Source: a virus
IMG/VR virus record: IMGVR_UViG_3300042514_001283
Location: 1 to 64,000 of that record
Direction: 5' to 3' (one strand)
DNA length: 64,000 nucleotides
The notes beneath the pieces were generated by a model that did not search any database, was not told where the DNA came from, and worked only from the letters and a program-made list of their open reading frames with translations. Positions 36,258 to 44,610 of this stretch are shown piece by piece; the first letter of the stretch is position 1, and each line of letters begins with the position of its first letter. The position numbers were made by a program, and so were the translations under genes.

Positions 36258-38198
36258 CTACCTTGTAATATCTACAATTTCACAGGCTCCAGCTACACAA
36301 GATAGCTCTTGACTTCCAGTTGTTCCATCAGTTGTCTCATACAAAGAAAGCATGTCCCAGCGAATTGAATCAGGCATTTTGCTAACCCATGACTCGTATT
36401 CTTCTTTAGAAATTTCCTGATAAGGGGCTTGCTTGTAAGAGTGCTCTACCGCTGGTAAGAAGGATACTCCACCAATTGAATCAAAGTTATCAAAGACCCA
36501 GGCTCCAACACGCATCCATTCATCTTCTTCAACATTTACAGTTACACTTGGATTGTGCTCTGTCCAGTGAGTTCTGTATGTCTTCCACATTTCAAGGTGA
36601 TCAATTGCAGTGAGATCTTTTGTAAGAACTGCATTCTTTGGAGCCTTAATTGGGAAGTAAAATACAGTTGTTGCTTCAGGCTTCATAACATCTGGTTCAA
36701 ATGGAATTCCAGAATCTTTTAAGAATTGTGTTAAAGGATCTTTGTTGTCTGCTCTAACACTTCTTACATAGTATTCTGAATACCACGGGTGGATACCAGA
36801 AGATACTCCTGTAAGCTGTGAGACAGTTCCTGAAGGCTTTACACAGGTAATTGATACTGAAGGGTTAATGTTTAAAGACTTAGCCTCTTTATCATTTACT
36901 GAAACAGATAGATCTCTCATTTCATCAAGAAGGGACTCAAGAGCCTTTCCATTTGTAGCAGTAATTTTATTTCCATAAATTCCTGTTAAAGATACTCCAA
37001 GAAGTCTTTCTTCTTCACAATTATCTTTCCAAGTCTTTCTAATATATTTAAAGTTTGTCAAAGTTGATTGCCATGTACCAAGAATAGTAGCAAGACGAAC
37101 TTTTTCAAGAAGAGTTTCTTTTGTATCAGTTGCATCAATTACAACCTCTGTTAGATTACAAAATTCATTTGGACGAAGAAGAATTTCTCCACAAGGATTT
37201 GTTCCACCAACTAGACTTGAGTCTCTACGACCAAACTTGTCAATATGCTTACGAACAGAATCCATATTGTAGATACCACGCTCGCCAGACTTTGACTCAT
37301 AAAGGTTTCTCCATTCACGAAGGAACTGTGCAGTATTTGGCTTTGAATTATAAACAGCAGAGTTATTTGCTAAAGCTCTTTGTCCATTTCCTTCCCACCA
37401 TTGTCCACTTTTTGCCTTTGCCATCTCAAAGTCATCAAGATTGGAGAGTGAAATCAAAGCACTTCTGCGAACTCCACCAACCACAACAACTTCTCCAACC
37501 TTACACATTAGGTCGTGTGCTTCAATTGACTTTAGCTTTCTTCCTGCAGCAAGTCTAAATGTTTCAATAGTAAATTTAAACAAGTCAACAAGTGGGTCTG
37601 GTCCAGAAGCTCTTCCACCAAATACCTTTAGTCTTGCTCCTGATGGACGAACCTTAGAAACATCCCAATTTGGAATCTGACCTTGATAAAGAAGTGCAAT
37701 TAGTTCTTTAAAGGCTTTTGCCCATCCAAGCTTAGAATCGTCAACAACAATAGTTGTATCTGTTTGAAAAAATGACTCAGCAATTACTGGAAGCTGGTTT
37801 ATATATTTTTGCTCAACACTAAATCCAACACCAGTTCCATTCATTAAGATATACATTGCCTCATCAAAGGCTCTAGGGCTATCTACAGAGATAAAGGAGC
37901 AATTGTAGGCTGCTATGTGGTCTCTTTCTAAAGCTGGTCCAGCGGTCATCAGTGCCCTCATAGAAGGCATTATGTGATGATTTAAAATTGCTTCTCTAAC
38001 TTCATTAAAAACTTTTGCATTTGGGCTATATCCATGATTAAGAACAAGATGATCTCTCATAAAGTTACAATATCTGTCAACAGTCTCCTGCCACGTTTCT
38101 CTACGGTTTTCGCTTTCAATCCAGCGAGCGTACCTTGAGATATGAATAAAGTTGCGGTATGGATCTGCTATGGATCCGTTGGAGTCAATAAATGACAT
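36258..38198 (-). CDS. nrdJ: Class II (B12-dependent) ribonucleoside-triphosphate reductase
   Basis: A 646-residue monomeric reductase that converts ribonucleotides to deoxyribonucleotides with adenosylcobalamin. Starting at ATG 38198, all five functional cysteines of the Lactobacillus-type enzyme are present: C100 (NCSF), the radical cysteine C336 in NPCGE, its partner C347 eleven residues on, and the C-terminal shuttle pair C634/C639 (CVAGAC). The upstream in-frame codons to 38264 are unlikely: they are hydrophobic, unlike the family, and overlap the divergent promoter. It depends on host B12. It supplies dNTPs for replication although it lies among structural genes. Confidence 0.93.
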   Translation of the reverse strand: MSFIDSNGSIADPYRNFIHISRYARWIESENRRETWQETVDRYCNFMRDHLVLNHGYSPNAKVFNEVREAILNHHIMPSMRALMTAGPALERDHIAAYNCSFISVDSPRAFDEAMYILMNGTGVGFSVEQKYINQLPVIAESFFQTDTTIVVDDSKLGWAKAFKELIALLYQGQIPNWDVSKVRPSGARLKVFGGRASGPDPLVDLFKFTIETFRLAAGRKLKSIEAHDLMCKVGEVVVVGGVRRSALISLSNLDDFEMAKAKSGQWWEGNGQRALANNSAVYNSKPNTAQFLREWRNLYESKSGERGIYNMDSVRKHIDKFGRRDSSLVGGTNPCGEILLRPNEFCNLTEVVIDATDTKETLLEKVRLATILGTWQSTLTNFKYIRKTWKDNCEEERLLGVSLTGIYGNKITATNGKALESLLDEMRDLSVSVNDKEAKSLNINPSVSITCVKPSGTVSQLTGVSSGIHPWYSEYYVRSVRADNKDPLTQFLKDSGIPFEPDVMKPEATTVFYFPIKAPKNAVLTKDLTAIDHLEMWKTYRTHWTEHNPSVTVNVEEDEWMRVGAWVFDNFDSIGGVSFLPAVEHSYKQAPYQEISKEEYESWVSKMPDSIRWDMLSLYETTDGTTGSQELSCVAGACEIVDITR

Positions 38199-38215
38199 TT
38201 TGTAACACGTCCTTC

Positions 38216-38224
38216 TGATAAAAT
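38216..38224 (+). promoter_or_regulatory. Candidate promoter of plus-strand gene (TGATAAAAT)
   Basis: TGATAAAAT on the plus strand, 40 bases upstream of the ATG at 38265, which also has an AAGGAG ribosome site. Confidence 0.4.
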
Positions 38225-38264
38225 GTAATAGATACATTCTACACGAATATTCAAGGAGAAGCAA

Positions 38265-38486
38265 ATGGATTTAACAATTCAAGAGGTTAATTACTATAAC
38301 GATCTTGTAAAAAATAATAAGGCATTAAAAATAGAATGTCAATTTGATGCTGGTGATACTGTTGTTTCTAAAGTAGACAGTAGTGACAAAGTATTTTTCT
38401 ATTGTCTTGGATGCCAAACATCTTTTTATCCAGGAATTAATTTGATAGAAAGAATTAAAGGATATATTTCTCTATCTATTTCTTAA
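38265..38486 (+). CDS. Small zinc-ribbon-like protein
   Basis: A 73-residue protein on the opposite strand to nearly everything else, divergent from ribonucleotide reductase. It contains YCLGCQTSFYPG with a CxxC pair plus an earlier cysteine (ECQFD), suggesting a partial zinc site. AAGGAG precedes its ATG. Its stop overlaps the end of the convergent gene by 11 bases. Function unknown; being singly and oppositely transcribed it may be an early or host-directed gene. Confidence 0.65.
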   Translation: MDLTIQEVNYYNDLVKNNKALKIECQFDAGDTVVSKVDSSDKVFFYCLGCQTSFYPGINLIERIKGYISLSIS

Positions 38487-39006
38487 ATAATATTTTATAG
38501 TTGTTTGTTGACTCTTGAATATATTTTCTATTGGTAAAACCTTTATCCCCTGGTTTTTTAATCTTGTCTTTTACTGAAAATGTATTAAAGACAGTTCCTG
38601 GGGAAAAGTAAGAAACAATTCCTTGACCAATTACTAATGCATAGACTTCTTCATCTATTTCTTTTGAATCATTTGTTAGATTAATACCAAGCGTTGGGCA
38701 CTTAAAATTCATTTCATACTCCTCTCTTGGCATAGATCTTTTTGCAACTTGCATAGTTTTAACTTCAGCCTTTGAACATTGATAGTAAATTCTATCTGCA
38801 AGCTCTTCCATATTTTTATCATTATTATACAAGTAAGCATTGAATAGTTCTTCTGCTGGATATTCTGGAATAAAAAGACTAATGCATATGTCAGCATTTT
38901 GTTCGTGGACTGCTAAGTTATGGGGAGTACTTTGTCTAATATATTTCTTTAAAAAAGTTTTAACTGGTTCTGAGTATTCATCACTTTTTATATATATTTT
39001 AGCCAT
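38476..39006 (-). CDS. Hypothetical protein with leaderless start
   Basis: A 176-residue soluble protein I do not recognise (MAKIYIKSDEYSEPVKTFLKKYIR ... QGIVSYFSPGTVFNTF). I place the start at ATG 39006 because TATAAT ends 6 bases before it and the first 16 codons of the longer reading lie inside the glycosyltransferase gene. No ribosome site is present. It converges on the plus-strand gene at 38265 and has no clear context for function. Confidence 0.65.
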   Translation of the reverse strand: MAKIYIKSDEYSEPVKTFLKKYIRQSTPHNLAVHEQNADICISLFIPEYPAEELFNAYLYNNDKNMEELADRIYYQCSKAEVKTMQVAKRSMPREEYEMNFKCPTLGINLTNDSKEIDEEVYALVIGQGIVSYFSPGTVFNTFSVKDKIKKPGDKGFTNRKYIQESTNNYKILFKK

Positions 39007-39012
39007 ACATAT

Positions 39013-39018
39013 ATTATA
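39013..39018 (-). promoter_or_regulatory. -10 box of a leaderless promoter
   Basis: TATAAT on the coding strand, spanning the stop codon region of the glycosyltransferase gene and ending 6 bases before ATG 39006. Confidence 0.5.
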
Positions 39019-40108
39019 ACGCAAGAATTTTTTTACAAACTTCGTCCCAATCATGCCCTCTTTGTTTCATTGAAAACTTTTCAGATATGATTTCAAAGTT
39101 TTTAGTTCTTTCTTCAAGTCTAACTTTTGGATCTAATAATTCTTCCATATGACCAATCCATTCATCAGGAGTGTTTGCAATTCTTCCAACTCCAGAGTCT
39201 GCAAAAAGTTGATATTCTGGAAGTCCTCCAGATGCAATGAAAGGAATTCCTGCTGCTGCATTTTCTAAACCTTTTAGGTATGACTTTGCATGATTGAATT
39301 CAACATTTCTTAATGGAACAATTCCAACATCCATTCTTCTATATAATTCTGGAACATTTAACATTGTCTTCATTGGCTCAAATGAGCAAATCTTTTTATC
39401 AATTCCAATTTGACTAGCTGCTGATGGAGCATTAATAACATTTCCTGCATGATGAAATTTTAAATGTTTCTTTTTTAAAAATTCTCCAAAGAATGGTTTT
39501 AATGTTTCTAGGTCTCCAGATCTCCAGGGAGTAGCACCAACCCAGCCAAACGTTGGAAGACGACCAGCATGGTCTTTTCTTTTTATTCCCCATCGTTCAA
39601 TATCAATGCCATTTCTTACTATAAATATTGGCTTGTCTGGATATTTTTTTTGATAGTAATCTTTTAAAAATGGGGTGGAAGTTATTAAAGCATCTGCCTG
39701 TTCAATAATTGCAACATAGTGATCTCTATTATTATCTGGATTTGAATCTGGATGAGTTGTCTTGTATGCAAGATTTGTTTCTTCAAGACCTTCCATATGA
39801 TCATCAATATCAACAACAATTTTTTGACCAAGCTCTCTTGCTTTTGCAACATGATCAACAAACCTTTTAAGCATAATTAGTTTTAAAACAATTATGTCCC
39901 ATCCGTGGATAGCTCTTTCATCTGGGATTAAAATACCAAAAGCATGTTCTTCGCTAAATCCTGGCATTCCAATTCCACTTTCCCAGCCATGCTCCTTCAA
40001 TTGCTTCATTGGAAGGTATGCTCTATACCAACCACATCCATTTGGCTGCAATGGCTTTATACCAAAAGACCAGTCATAGGTTAGAAAAGCAATTGTCGGA
40101 GTTGGCAT
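39014..40108 (-). CDS. Glycosyltransferase, GT-B (family 4-like)
   Basis: A 364-residue enzyme of GT-B fold. The N-terminal Rossmann-like half has GCGWYRAYLPMKQLKEHGW and VVDIDDHMEGL; the linker FIVRNGIDIERWG and the C-terminal half TFGWVGATPWRSGDLETLKPFF, GIVPLRNVEFNHAKSYLKGLENAAAGIPFIAS and the late conserved glutamate region match GT4-type retaining transferases. It would move a sugar from a nucleotide donor to an acceptor. Phages use such enzymes to decorate virion proteins or DNA, or to alter host surface glycans; the acceptor here is unknown. It follows the holin-like gene by 8 bases. Confidence 0.85.
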   Translation of the reverse strand: MPTPTIAFLTYDWSFGIKPLQPNGCGWYRAYLPMKQLKEHGWESGIGMPGFSEEHAFGILIPDERAIHGWDIIVLKLIMLKRFVDHVAKARELGQKIVVDIDDHMEGLEETNLAYKTTHPDSNPDNNRDHYVAIIEQADALITSTPFLKDYYQKKYPDKPIFIVRNGIDIERWGIKRKDHAGRLPTFGWVGATPWRSGDLETLKPFFGEFLKKKHLKFHHAGNVINAPSAASQIGIDKKICSFEPMKTMLNVPELYRRMDVGIVPLRNVEFNHAKSYLKGLENAAAGIPFIASGGLPEYQLFADSGVGRIANTPDEWIGHMEELLDPKVRLEERTKNFEIISEKFSMKQRGHDWDEVCKKILAL

Positions 40109-40116
40109 AGGTTTTG

Positions 40117-40395
40117 TTACTTACTCTGTGTCTTTTTTGTAGCAGCTTTTTTTACTGCCTTAACAACTTCTGTAGCAACTTCTTCTGAAGTTAAATTACC
40201 AGAAATTTTTCCAAATGCAATATCATTCTTATTAAAGAATCGGATAGCAACTGGAGCAAATGCAGCAACTAATGCGTAGACATATGTGTATACATCTGTA
40301 TTACCTGCCATGTACAGTGCAAGTGCTGCACCTAAAAATGAGCGACCATAAGATTGCACCATTTCTTTTTGTGATTTTGTTAACTTGAGTACCAT
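40117..40395 (-). CDS. Small membrane protein, holin-like
   Basis: A 92-residue protein with two hydrophobic segments (about 17-31, SFLGAALALYMAG, and 37-53, YTYVYALVAAFAPVAIRFF) and a lysine-rich C-terminus (KKAATKKTQSK). Size, two membrane segments and charged tail fit class II phage holins, which form lesions that release endolysin. It has the best promoter in the window and a good AGGAGA site. No endolysin gene is adjacent, so the holin role stays provisional. Confidence 0.55.
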   Translation of the reverse strand: MVLKLTKSQKEMVQSYGRSFLGAALALYMAGNTDVYTYVYALVAAFAPVAIRFFNKNDIAFGKISGNLTSEEVATEVVKAVKKAATKKTQSK

Positions 40396-40426
40396 TTTAT
40401 TTCTCCTGTCTATAGTACTTAATAAA

Positions 40427-40455
40427 ATTATATACTAAAAGCATAAAATTGTCAA
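40427..40455 (-). promoter_or_regulatory. Perfect consensus sigma-70 promoter
   Basis: TTGACA at 40455..40450, a 17-base spacer and TATAAT at 40432..40427: the full bacterial housekeeping consensus. It lies 31 bases upstream of the holin-like ATG at 40395 and is the only perfect -35/-10 pair noticed in the gaps. Confidence 0.8.
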
Positions 40456-40459
40456 TACT

Positions 40460-41299
40460 TTAAATTCCATACTTCCATTCAGATCCATCCCAAATTCTTG
40501 CTTGAGCATTTACCCAAGATGTTCCATTCCAGACTTTAGGTAAGGCTACAACCCAAGCAGAACCATTCCATACTTTACAAATTCCACCCATTGTTTTAGC
40601 GGTTAAAGATGCAGCAGAACCCTCACCAGCTGAGTTGGCAGCAGTTACTGTATAGGAATAGTCTGTATATGGGGATAGACCTGTGTGTGTGTAGGAAGTT
40701 CCTGCAGTATTTTGAAGCACTGTTGCACCATTACGAAGGACATAGCTGGTTACGGAAGATCCACCATTGCTAGATGGTGCTGCCCAAGATAAACCAATCT
40801 GTCCAAATGTTGAAGTATTTGCAGCAAAAGACTGAGGTGCAGATGGTGCATATATTGGAGGTGGAGGTGGTTCGACATAGGGAGGTGGTTCGACATAGGG
40901 AGGTGGTGGTGCAGCTGGTCTAGTTGGAGTAGTGCTAGAAACTGAAACAGTTGGACTTCCACCATTATACAATCCAGAAACCGTTGCACCAAATGTTATA
41001 GTTGCTGGATTAGAACCATAGGTGTGAACATAGTATCTAGTAGATCTCTGAGTTGAAGAACCACTACTTCCAGTATTTGTGTAAGATGTTGCTGCTAGTG
41101 AACTCATAGCAGTAGAGGTATAGAGATTTGTATAACTAATTGATTGAGCATCATTATAGTTATAAGTATTTTGTGTCCAAACTTTTACTGTAGCAGTTGT
41201 ACTACTTGAATTATGGTCAACAGCTGACCAAGATATGTCCAAACCAACACGCATACCATTGCTGTTGTTGTTTGTATAGGATCCCCAAACAATTGCCAT
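40460..41299 (-). CDS. Fibronectin type III tail-fibre protein
   Basis: A 279-residue virion protein. Residues about 1-120 form a beta domain rich in Ser, Thr and Tyr. A proline linker (PPPPYVEPPPYVEPPPPP) then joins a clear FN3 domain (SAPQSFAANTSTFGQIGLSWAAPSSNGG ... YSYTVTAANSAGEGS). The end has three KVWNGSxW-type repeats (KVWNGSAWV, KVWNGTSWV, RIWDGSEWK), common at phage fibre ends. It likely acts in surface adhesion. It is the last gene of the second fibre set and precedes the consensus promoter. Confidence 0.75.
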   Translation of the reverse strand: MAIVWGSYTNNNSNGMRVGLDISWSAVDHNSSSTTATVKVWTQNTYNYNDAQSISYTNLYTSTAMSSLAATSYTNTGSSGSSTQRSTRYYVHTYGSNPATITFGATVSGLYNGGSPTVSVSSTTPTRPAAPPPPYVEPPPYVEPPPPPIYAPSAPQSFAANTSTFGQIGLSWAAPSSNGGSSVTSYVLRNGATVLQNTAGTSYTHTGLSPYTDYSYTVTAANSAGEGSAASLTAKTMGGICKVWNGSAWVVALPKVWNGTSWVNAQARIWDGSEWKYGI

Positions 41300-41307
41300 A
41301 TTAGCTC

Positions 41308-41805
41308 CTAGAAATCAAACCAAATGTCGCCAACATTTATTGCTGTAGGCTGTGCTGCTTGAACAAAAATATTTCTATTTACGGTTGAACCTTCATAAGT
41401 AAGAGTTGGTTTTAATCCAAGTGCGGCTTCTGTTGCAAAGTTATTATCTGATAGTGCAGCATTAAACTGTGCGGTAGTACCACTTAAAACATTATCAGTT
41501 AAATTAACTGTTTTATTAGTCAATGTTTGAGTATTTGTTGTACCAACAATAGCACCAGTTGCACCATGTACAGTACTAGACCCCTCATGACCAGAAAGTC
41601 CTGTTGTTGCTGAAGTAATTCTGGTATCAAAATTTACAAGATTTTTATGAAGACTTACATCCCCTTCTGTATTTCCAATATCTGAATTTCCATAATAAAA
41701 TAATTCGAATGCATTTTGAATATCTGCATTGTCTGTTAAATCTGGAACATATGTGTCAAATGTATTATTAGTAAAATCTTTAGTAACACTGATTCTTGTT
41801 GCCAT
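41308..41805 (-). CDS. Tail-fibre-like protein
   Basis: A 165-residue protein with phage fibre motifs: an N-terminal TRISVTKDFTNNTFDTYVPDL segment, HLNKNL-like coil and the repeat TNTQTLTNKTVNLTDN..., and an ending PTAINVGDIWFDF that resembles the ends of other fibre proteins in this window (SNGDIWLVY). Function is structural; its partner proteins are probably those at 41810 and 42405. Confidence 0.65.
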   Translation of the reverse strand: MATRISVTKDFTNNTFDTYVPDLTDNADIQNAFELFYYGNSDIGNTEGDVSLHKNLVNFDTRITSATTGLSGHEGSSTVHGATGAIVGTTNTQTLTNKTVNLTDNVLSGTTAQFNAALSDNNFATEAALGLKPTLTYEGSTVNRNIFVQAAQPTAINVGDIWFDF

Positions 41806-41809
41806 TTTA

Positions 41810-42403
41810 TTATCCTACCCCTGCAGTTATGTAAAAATTTATAGGTACTGCAGATGATGAAATTAAAGACACAGATCCTGAAGATAATTGTGCACCCTTT
41901 AATTCTGCAATAAAAGTTTTAACAGCAGGACTTCCAACATTTACAATACTTTTATTAGAAATAGATACAAATGCTGGATTGTTTAATTCTGATGTTGCTT
42001 GAACAAGGATTGTTTCTGGATCTAAGTTTTCTGGTGCAGTAGAATAAAAATCTGCCAAAGGTATTGAAATAGATCCAGTACCAGATGTGAAATTAACTAT
42101 TTTTTGAATGCTATGAGATATTGGTTGAAAATTTAATATAGACTGCCAAATAGTTCCGCCAGGAGTCGCATTTAATTTATAAACAACCCCATAATTTCCA
42201 CCAAGGAGTCTATTTATATAAAGGTCATTTACTTTTGCATCTACAAGACTTGCTACATTTGCTGCTTCTGTAGGAAGACCAATACCAGAATAGAACTGGG
42301 ATCCTCGTTCTCCTTGTGGACCAATATCAACACTTACAGATACTGAGGCAGGTGGTCCAACTACAACTAATTCATCATTAGATATAATAGTATCTATTGC
42401 CAT
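41810..42403 (-). CDS. Small virion protein with GPQGERG segment
   Basis: A 197-residue protein. Residues 14-40 (PASVSVSVDIGPQGERGSQFYSG) include a short collagen-like piece followed by a beta-rich domain. It has the same design and order as the 57485 gene and follows an Ig-like gene in both places, suggesting a duplicated gene pair. Confidence 0.6.
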   Translation of the reverse strand: MAIDTIISNDELVVVGPPASVSVSVDIGPQGERGSQFYSGIGLPTEAANVASLVDAKVNDLYINRLLGGNYGVVYKLNATPGGTIWQSILNFQPISHSIQKIVNFTSGTGSISIPLADFYSTAPENLDPETILVQATSELNNPAFVSISNKSIVNVGSPAVKTFIAELKGAQLSSGSVSLISSSAVPINFYITAGVG

Positions 42404-42404
42404 G

Positions 42405-42791
42405 CTAAGTTACCGCCACATCTTGTGTAACACTTATTGTTCCAGTTAAAAGAGTAAATACTTTTCCGAAAGAGGATGAAGATGCACTTGTATTTATAAT
42501 TTGAAGATCATAAAGATATGATGGGGCTGTTAGTTTTCTACCTCCAGCTGGTTTGATGGTACAGGAAACATGATCTCCATCTAAAACGGTTGCTGAAGCG
42601 TCTGTTGAAGCAGTAACAGAGTTTATAGCAGCTGCAGATGCCGATAAACCTCTAGATGTAGCAACTAAGAAAAGTGCAGAATAACTAGAAAGATCGTCAA
42701 ATACTCCACCAGTAGAATTTTTTGGGTATACAAAAAACTCAAAAGTGTCACCAGCATAGTAGTTAAAGTTATAAGTTCCTGGAAATGCCAT
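42405..42791 (-). CDS. Ig-like small tail protein
   Basis: A 128-residue beta-rich protein (YNFNYYAGDTFEFFVYPKNSTGG ... YLYDLQIINTSASS ... LLTGTISVTQDV). The end pattern YDLxI ... TGTxxVTxxV is shared with the 57931 protein. Such proteins occur near the base of phage fibres. It has its own extended -10 promoter and GAAGGTGA ribosome site. Confidence 0.6.
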   Translation of the reverse strand: MAFPGTYNFNYYAGDTFEFFVYPKNSTGGVFDDLSSYSALFLVATSRGLSASAAAINSVTASTDASATVLDGDHVSCTIKPAGGRKLTAPSYLYDLQIINTSASSSSFGKVFTLLTGTISVTQDVAVT

Positions 42792-42809
42792 AGTTAATCA
42801 CCTTCAATT

Positions 42810-42818
42810 ATTATACCA
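42810..42818 (-). promoter_or_regulatory. Extended -10 promoter (TGGTATAAT)
   Basis: Exact TGnTATAAT, 18 bases before the ATG at 42791, in the 63-base gap after the methyltransferase island. Confidence 0.6.
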
Positions 42819-42854
42819 TGTTTAGCAGCAATTTCATTATAGCCAATATGGTAA

Positions 42855-43562
42855 TTATTCAAATTCTGACAAAATTGTAGTTCTTTGATGGTTAATAATG
42901 TCAAACTTTTTATCCCCTAGAAATCCACGAGAATAAGTTCCTTTAACATTGTCCTTATTTCCAGAAGATTGCATATCTCTTAAATCATTGTATTCCTTGT
43001 AGTCTTTCAGTAATTCTTCATTATCTTTTATGTTTGATACAACAGTGTCAAAAGATTCAATAAATCCTCTTTCTACTGGAAAGAATGTAAAAAGCGGTTG
43101 ATCTTTTTTAATTGATAATTTTCCAGGAGCTGTGAACTTAAAGTTAAAAGTAAATGTAAATGGAAGCCAATCAGTTTCAACAACAGCATCAAATGGCTGT
43201 AAATTTTTTGATATCTGATTTGGAACGCCACGGACATATGTTGAAAATCCAGGTGGGGTCTTTATAATAAAATCTGGAACTATTGAAAGTATCCCATGAC
43301 CAAATTCTGACGATACAAGTTTCCTATCATAATTTGGAGCAAGATCTACACGAATACTATCTTTACTATTATTTCCATCCCATTCTGCTGAAAAATCAAT
43401 TGGAGACAAAACCATCCATCCATAAGTATTTGCAACATTTAATGGAATGCATCTATAGGCATTGTCATCAGTTTTATCCATCCAAACTCTATTTTTTTTA
43501 AGAGGAACTACCTTAAACATTAGATCATCATAAAGTTTTATAATCTCTATTGACTTACTCAT
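42855..43562 (-). CDS. DUF6065-like protein
   Basis: A 235-residue protein with the pattern of a phage family I recall as DUF6065: LNVANTYGWMVLSP, then KTPPGFSTYVRGVPNQ and a late KKDQPLFTFFPVERGFIE segment. The proteins at 45573 and 46551 share the same overall order of motifs (KTPxGYS, HPxNRxDLPF, PxGTPxxQIxPxKR). The ATG at 43562 is chosen because AAGGA lies 6 bases upstream. It overlaps the methyltransferase end. Function unknown; the family name is from memory. Confidence 0.6.
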   Translation of the reverse strand: MSKSIEIIKLYDDLMFKVVPLKKNRVWMDKTDDNAYRCIPLNVANTYGWMVLSPIDFSAEWDGNNSKDSIRVDLAPNYDRKLVSSEFGHGILSIVPDFIIKTPPGFSTYVRGVPNQISKNLQPFDAVVETDWLPFTFTFNFKFTAPGKLSIKKDQPLFTFFPVERGFIESFDTVVSNIKDNEELLKDYKEYNDLRDMQSSGNKDNVKGTYSRGFLGDKKFDIINHQRTTILSEFE

Positions 43563-44298
43563 TACCAATCCTTTTTGTTATCTCTAATCTTTTTTCCGCA
43601 AGATCTTTTTGATCTTTTGATATATCTACTCCAATACTATTTCTTCCAAGCATGTAGGCTGTTACTGGAATTATTGCACTTCCACTAAAAACATCTAAAA
43701 CTATTTCTCCTTTTTTAGAGAACATCTCTATTAATCTTTCTGGCAGTTCTTTTGGAGTAGTGTCATTTATATTCCACTTATGTTTATTTTTTAATTCTAA
43801 ATCCACTTCAGAATTTTGATTATTTTCTTCTAGCTCCCATATAGGATTATTATATTTTTTAACTTTAAATGGATTAAAATAAAATCCTTGTTCAATTTTT
43901 GTAAACTGGAACCATATCCAAAAGTCTTGATCCATTCCTTCAACATTTTTATAAAGCTCTTTAGCATCTTTATTTCTATGAATTATAGTTGAAGAATGGT
44001 GTAGATTGGTTTTTCCTAATACTTCAACCAAATACTTGTATGGCATTGCATCTAAAGGACCTATGTTTATCCAAATACTTCCGTCTTTCTTTAAAACCCG
44101 TTCCATTTCTTTTGTTGCTTTGACCAGAAGTTTTAAAAATTTATTATGATTATAATTTATTTGCTTATTTGACAAATCTCCATATCGTTCTGAATCTACC
44201 CCTGGATATGGTGGATGAGTTATAATTAAATCAATAGATGAATTTTTAATAAAAGAAATATTTGTTGCATCACCTTCTATAAATTCTATGGTTGGCAA
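43555..44298 (-). CDS. DNA methyltransferase, class beta (N4/N6)
   Basis: A 247-residue AdoMet-dependent DNA methyltransferase. The catalytic motif IV is HPPY at 28-31 (ITHPPYPG, a DPPY/SPPY variant), and the AdoMet motif DVFSGSA lies near the end at 202-208, followed by GVDIS. This order, catalytic motif before FxGxG-like motif, is that of class beta enzymes such as N4-cytosine or N6-adenine methylases. No cognate nuclease is seen, so it is probably an orphan used for protection or regulation. The start is a TTG at 44298 directly after the upstream TAG; GGAG precedes it. Confidence 0.85.
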   Translation of the reverse strand: MPTIEFIEGDATNISFIKNSSIDLIITHPPYPGVDSERYGDLSNKQINYNHNKFLKLLVKATKEMERVLKKDGSIWINIGPLDAMPYKYLVEVLGKTNLHHSSTIIHRNKDAKELYKNVEGMDQDFWIWFQFTKIEQGFYFNPFKVKKYNNPIWELEENNQNSEVDLELKNKHKWNINDTTPKELPERLIEMFSKKGEIVLDVFSGSAIIPVTAYMLGRNSIGVDISKDQKDLAEKRLEITKRIGNE

Positions 44299-44610
44299 CT
44301 ATATCTCCTCTTTATAGGCTATTGGATTGTCTTCAAGTTGTACTTTGCCCCATTTTTGCAAAGGGCACTCTGCATGTGGTAATTTTGTTTTTAGTTCCAT
44401 AATACATCCGCACTTTTTACATTGCTTTGTTGCTTTAATTAATTCTGGGCATCCAAGACAAATAGACATTCTTTCTTCTTGAATCTTAGAAGAAACCTTT
44501 TCAATATTTTTATTAAAAATGTCCCAAGGTCTAGCTTTTTTCCCATCACCAACTGTATCACTTTGTGGTATAGGAAATACTAAATCTGGAACTTTTGGTA
44601 ACTCTGACAT
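44299..44610 (-). CDS. Zinc-ribbon protein (CxxC...CxxCxC...C)
   Basis: A 103-residue protein whose C-terminal half holds CLGCPE ... CKKCGC ... CPLQKW, a compact zinc-binding ribbon common in phages. The 45-residue protein at 59775 has the same plan. The N-terminal half is charged and probably flexible. It sits between a glycosyltransferase and a methyltransferase with abutting stop/start codons, so it may work with one of them; the role is not known. Confidence 0.75.
   Translation of the reverse strand: MSELPKVPDLVFPIPQSDTVGDGKKARPWDIFNKNIEKVSSKIQEERMSICLGCPELIKATKQCKKCGCIMELKTKLPHAECPLQKWGKVQLEDNPIAYKEEI

Noticed and set aside
37121-37558. Plus-strand ORF of 145 codons opposite ribonucleotide reductase
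   Set aside because: Antisense of a gene with full catalytic residues; Leu/His/Gln-rich low-complexity product.
36258-38264. Longer reading of ribonucleotide reductase from 38264
   Set aside because: The extra 22 residues are hydrophobic and unlike the family, and they occupy the divergent promoter region; ATG 38198 fits better.
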